NCBI GenBank assembly: GCA_900545455.1
Contig: UQZF01000060.1
Span: forward strand, 1 to 13,777
Source: an uncultured Eubacteriales bacterium
Lineage (GTDB): Bacteria > Bacillota > Clostridia > Lachnospirales > Lachnospiraceae
Length of the DNA: 13,777 nt
Reading direction: 5' to 3'
This document shows positions 13,447-13,777 of the stretch, piece by piece; within the stretch, counting starts at the first letter, position 1; the number at the start of each line of letters is the position of its first letter. The position numbers were made by a program, and so were the translations under genes. The notes beneath the pieces are model-generated. The model had not been told where the DNA came from, did no database searches, and saw only the letters and a list, made by a program, of their open reading frames with translations.

Positions 13447-13777
13447 ATGGGAAAGGTTAGTATTGTATATTGGAGCGGAACAGGCAACACGGAGGCCATG
13501 GCTGCTGCGATGGCAGAGGGAGCGAAGGACGCTGGCGCAGAGGTTGAGCTTCTGACAGTTGATAAGGCAGATGCCGCAGTTCTTTCGGAGGCTAAGGCTT
13601 TTGCACTCGGCTGTCCTGCGATGGGAGCAGAGGAGCTTGAGGAGGGTGAGATGGAGCCTTTCATGGCAGAGCTTGACAGTCGGATTGCAGGTAAGACGAT
13701 TGCACTTTTCGGTTCCTATGGCTGGGGAGACGGTGAGTGGATGAGAGACTGGACCACCCGTATGGAAGCAGCAGGAG
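13447..13777 (+). CDS. Short-chain flavodoxin (partial, C-terminus outside window)
   Basis: FMN-binding electron carrier that replaces ferredoxin when iron is scarce. The 110 visible residues contain the FMN-phosphate loop WSGTGNTE (9-16), the 60s loop LGCPAMGAEELEE (54-66) and the 90s loop FGSYGWGDGEWMRDW (88-102), all typical of clostridial short-chain flavodoxins. About 30 residues are missing at the window edge. The ATG at 13447 follows GAGAGG with a 9-nt spacer; the ATG 3 nt earlier is in another frame and soon meets a stop. It lies downstream of DUF3793, separated by the palindromic element, and may share the DtxR-like control if transcription reads through. Confidence 0.93.
   Translation, partial: MGKVSIVYWSGTGNTEAMAAAMAEGAKDAGAEVELLTVDKADAAVLSEAKAFALGCPAMGAEELEEGEMEPFMAELDSRIAGKTIALFGSYGWGDGEWMRDWTTRMEAAG

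Overview
The window fits a Gram-positive anaerobe of the class Clostridia, most likely the family Lachnospiraceae. The reasons are moderate G+C, purine-rich Shine-Dalgarno sites (AAGGAGG, GGGGGAG), frequent GTG and TTG starts, a sortase-anchored surface protein, a PD-(D/E)XK-type transposase of a kind common in that family, and a DUF3793-flavodoxin pair. No rRNA, tRNA or CRISPR array is visible, and the genus cannot be told from the sequence alone.

Layout: (1) 1-1131, minus strand: pdxS followed by pdxT (cut by the window edge), which make pyridoxal 5'-phosphate. (2) 1421-2591, plus: two overlapping short-chain chromate-transporter genes. (3) 2697-4340: a secreted protein with a duplicated [InlB-like repeat + Ig-like] module and a C-terminal APQTG wall-sorting signal. 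It sits behind a promoter with a 19-bp spacer and a central dyad, the layout of MerR-family activators; the regulator is not in the window. (4) 4341-4864: a terminator, then a 305-nt element that is one nested inverted repeat. (5) 4865-6234: a LytTR response regulator and a small Agr/Spo0B-type histidine kinase with no membrane domain. (6) 6344-7375: the PD-(D/E)XK transposase-family protein. (7) 7473-10376: a MacB/LolD-like ABC ATPase translationally coupled to an FtsX-type permease. The permease gene is broken: a deletion appears to have removed its fourth membrane helix and shifted the frame. (8) 10377-12410: a structured leader (small ORF and three hairpins), a methyl-accepting chemotaxis protein and a strong terminator. 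(9) 12440-13777: a promoter with a DtxR/IdeR-like dyad over the expected start point, a DUF3793 gene, a roughly 220-bp imperfect palindrome and the start of a short-chain flavodoxin, which looks like an iron-responsive unit.

The most unusual material is non-coding. Three intergenic regions contain elaborate nested hairpins. Four hairpin loops in them carry an A-N-GGA core, two with the identical loop AAAGGAC. That presentation resembles CsrA-binding sites, but the link is inference. The other main points for follow-up are the MerR-type promoter on the surface-protein gene, the precise-looking deletion in the permease, and the DtxR-like operator.
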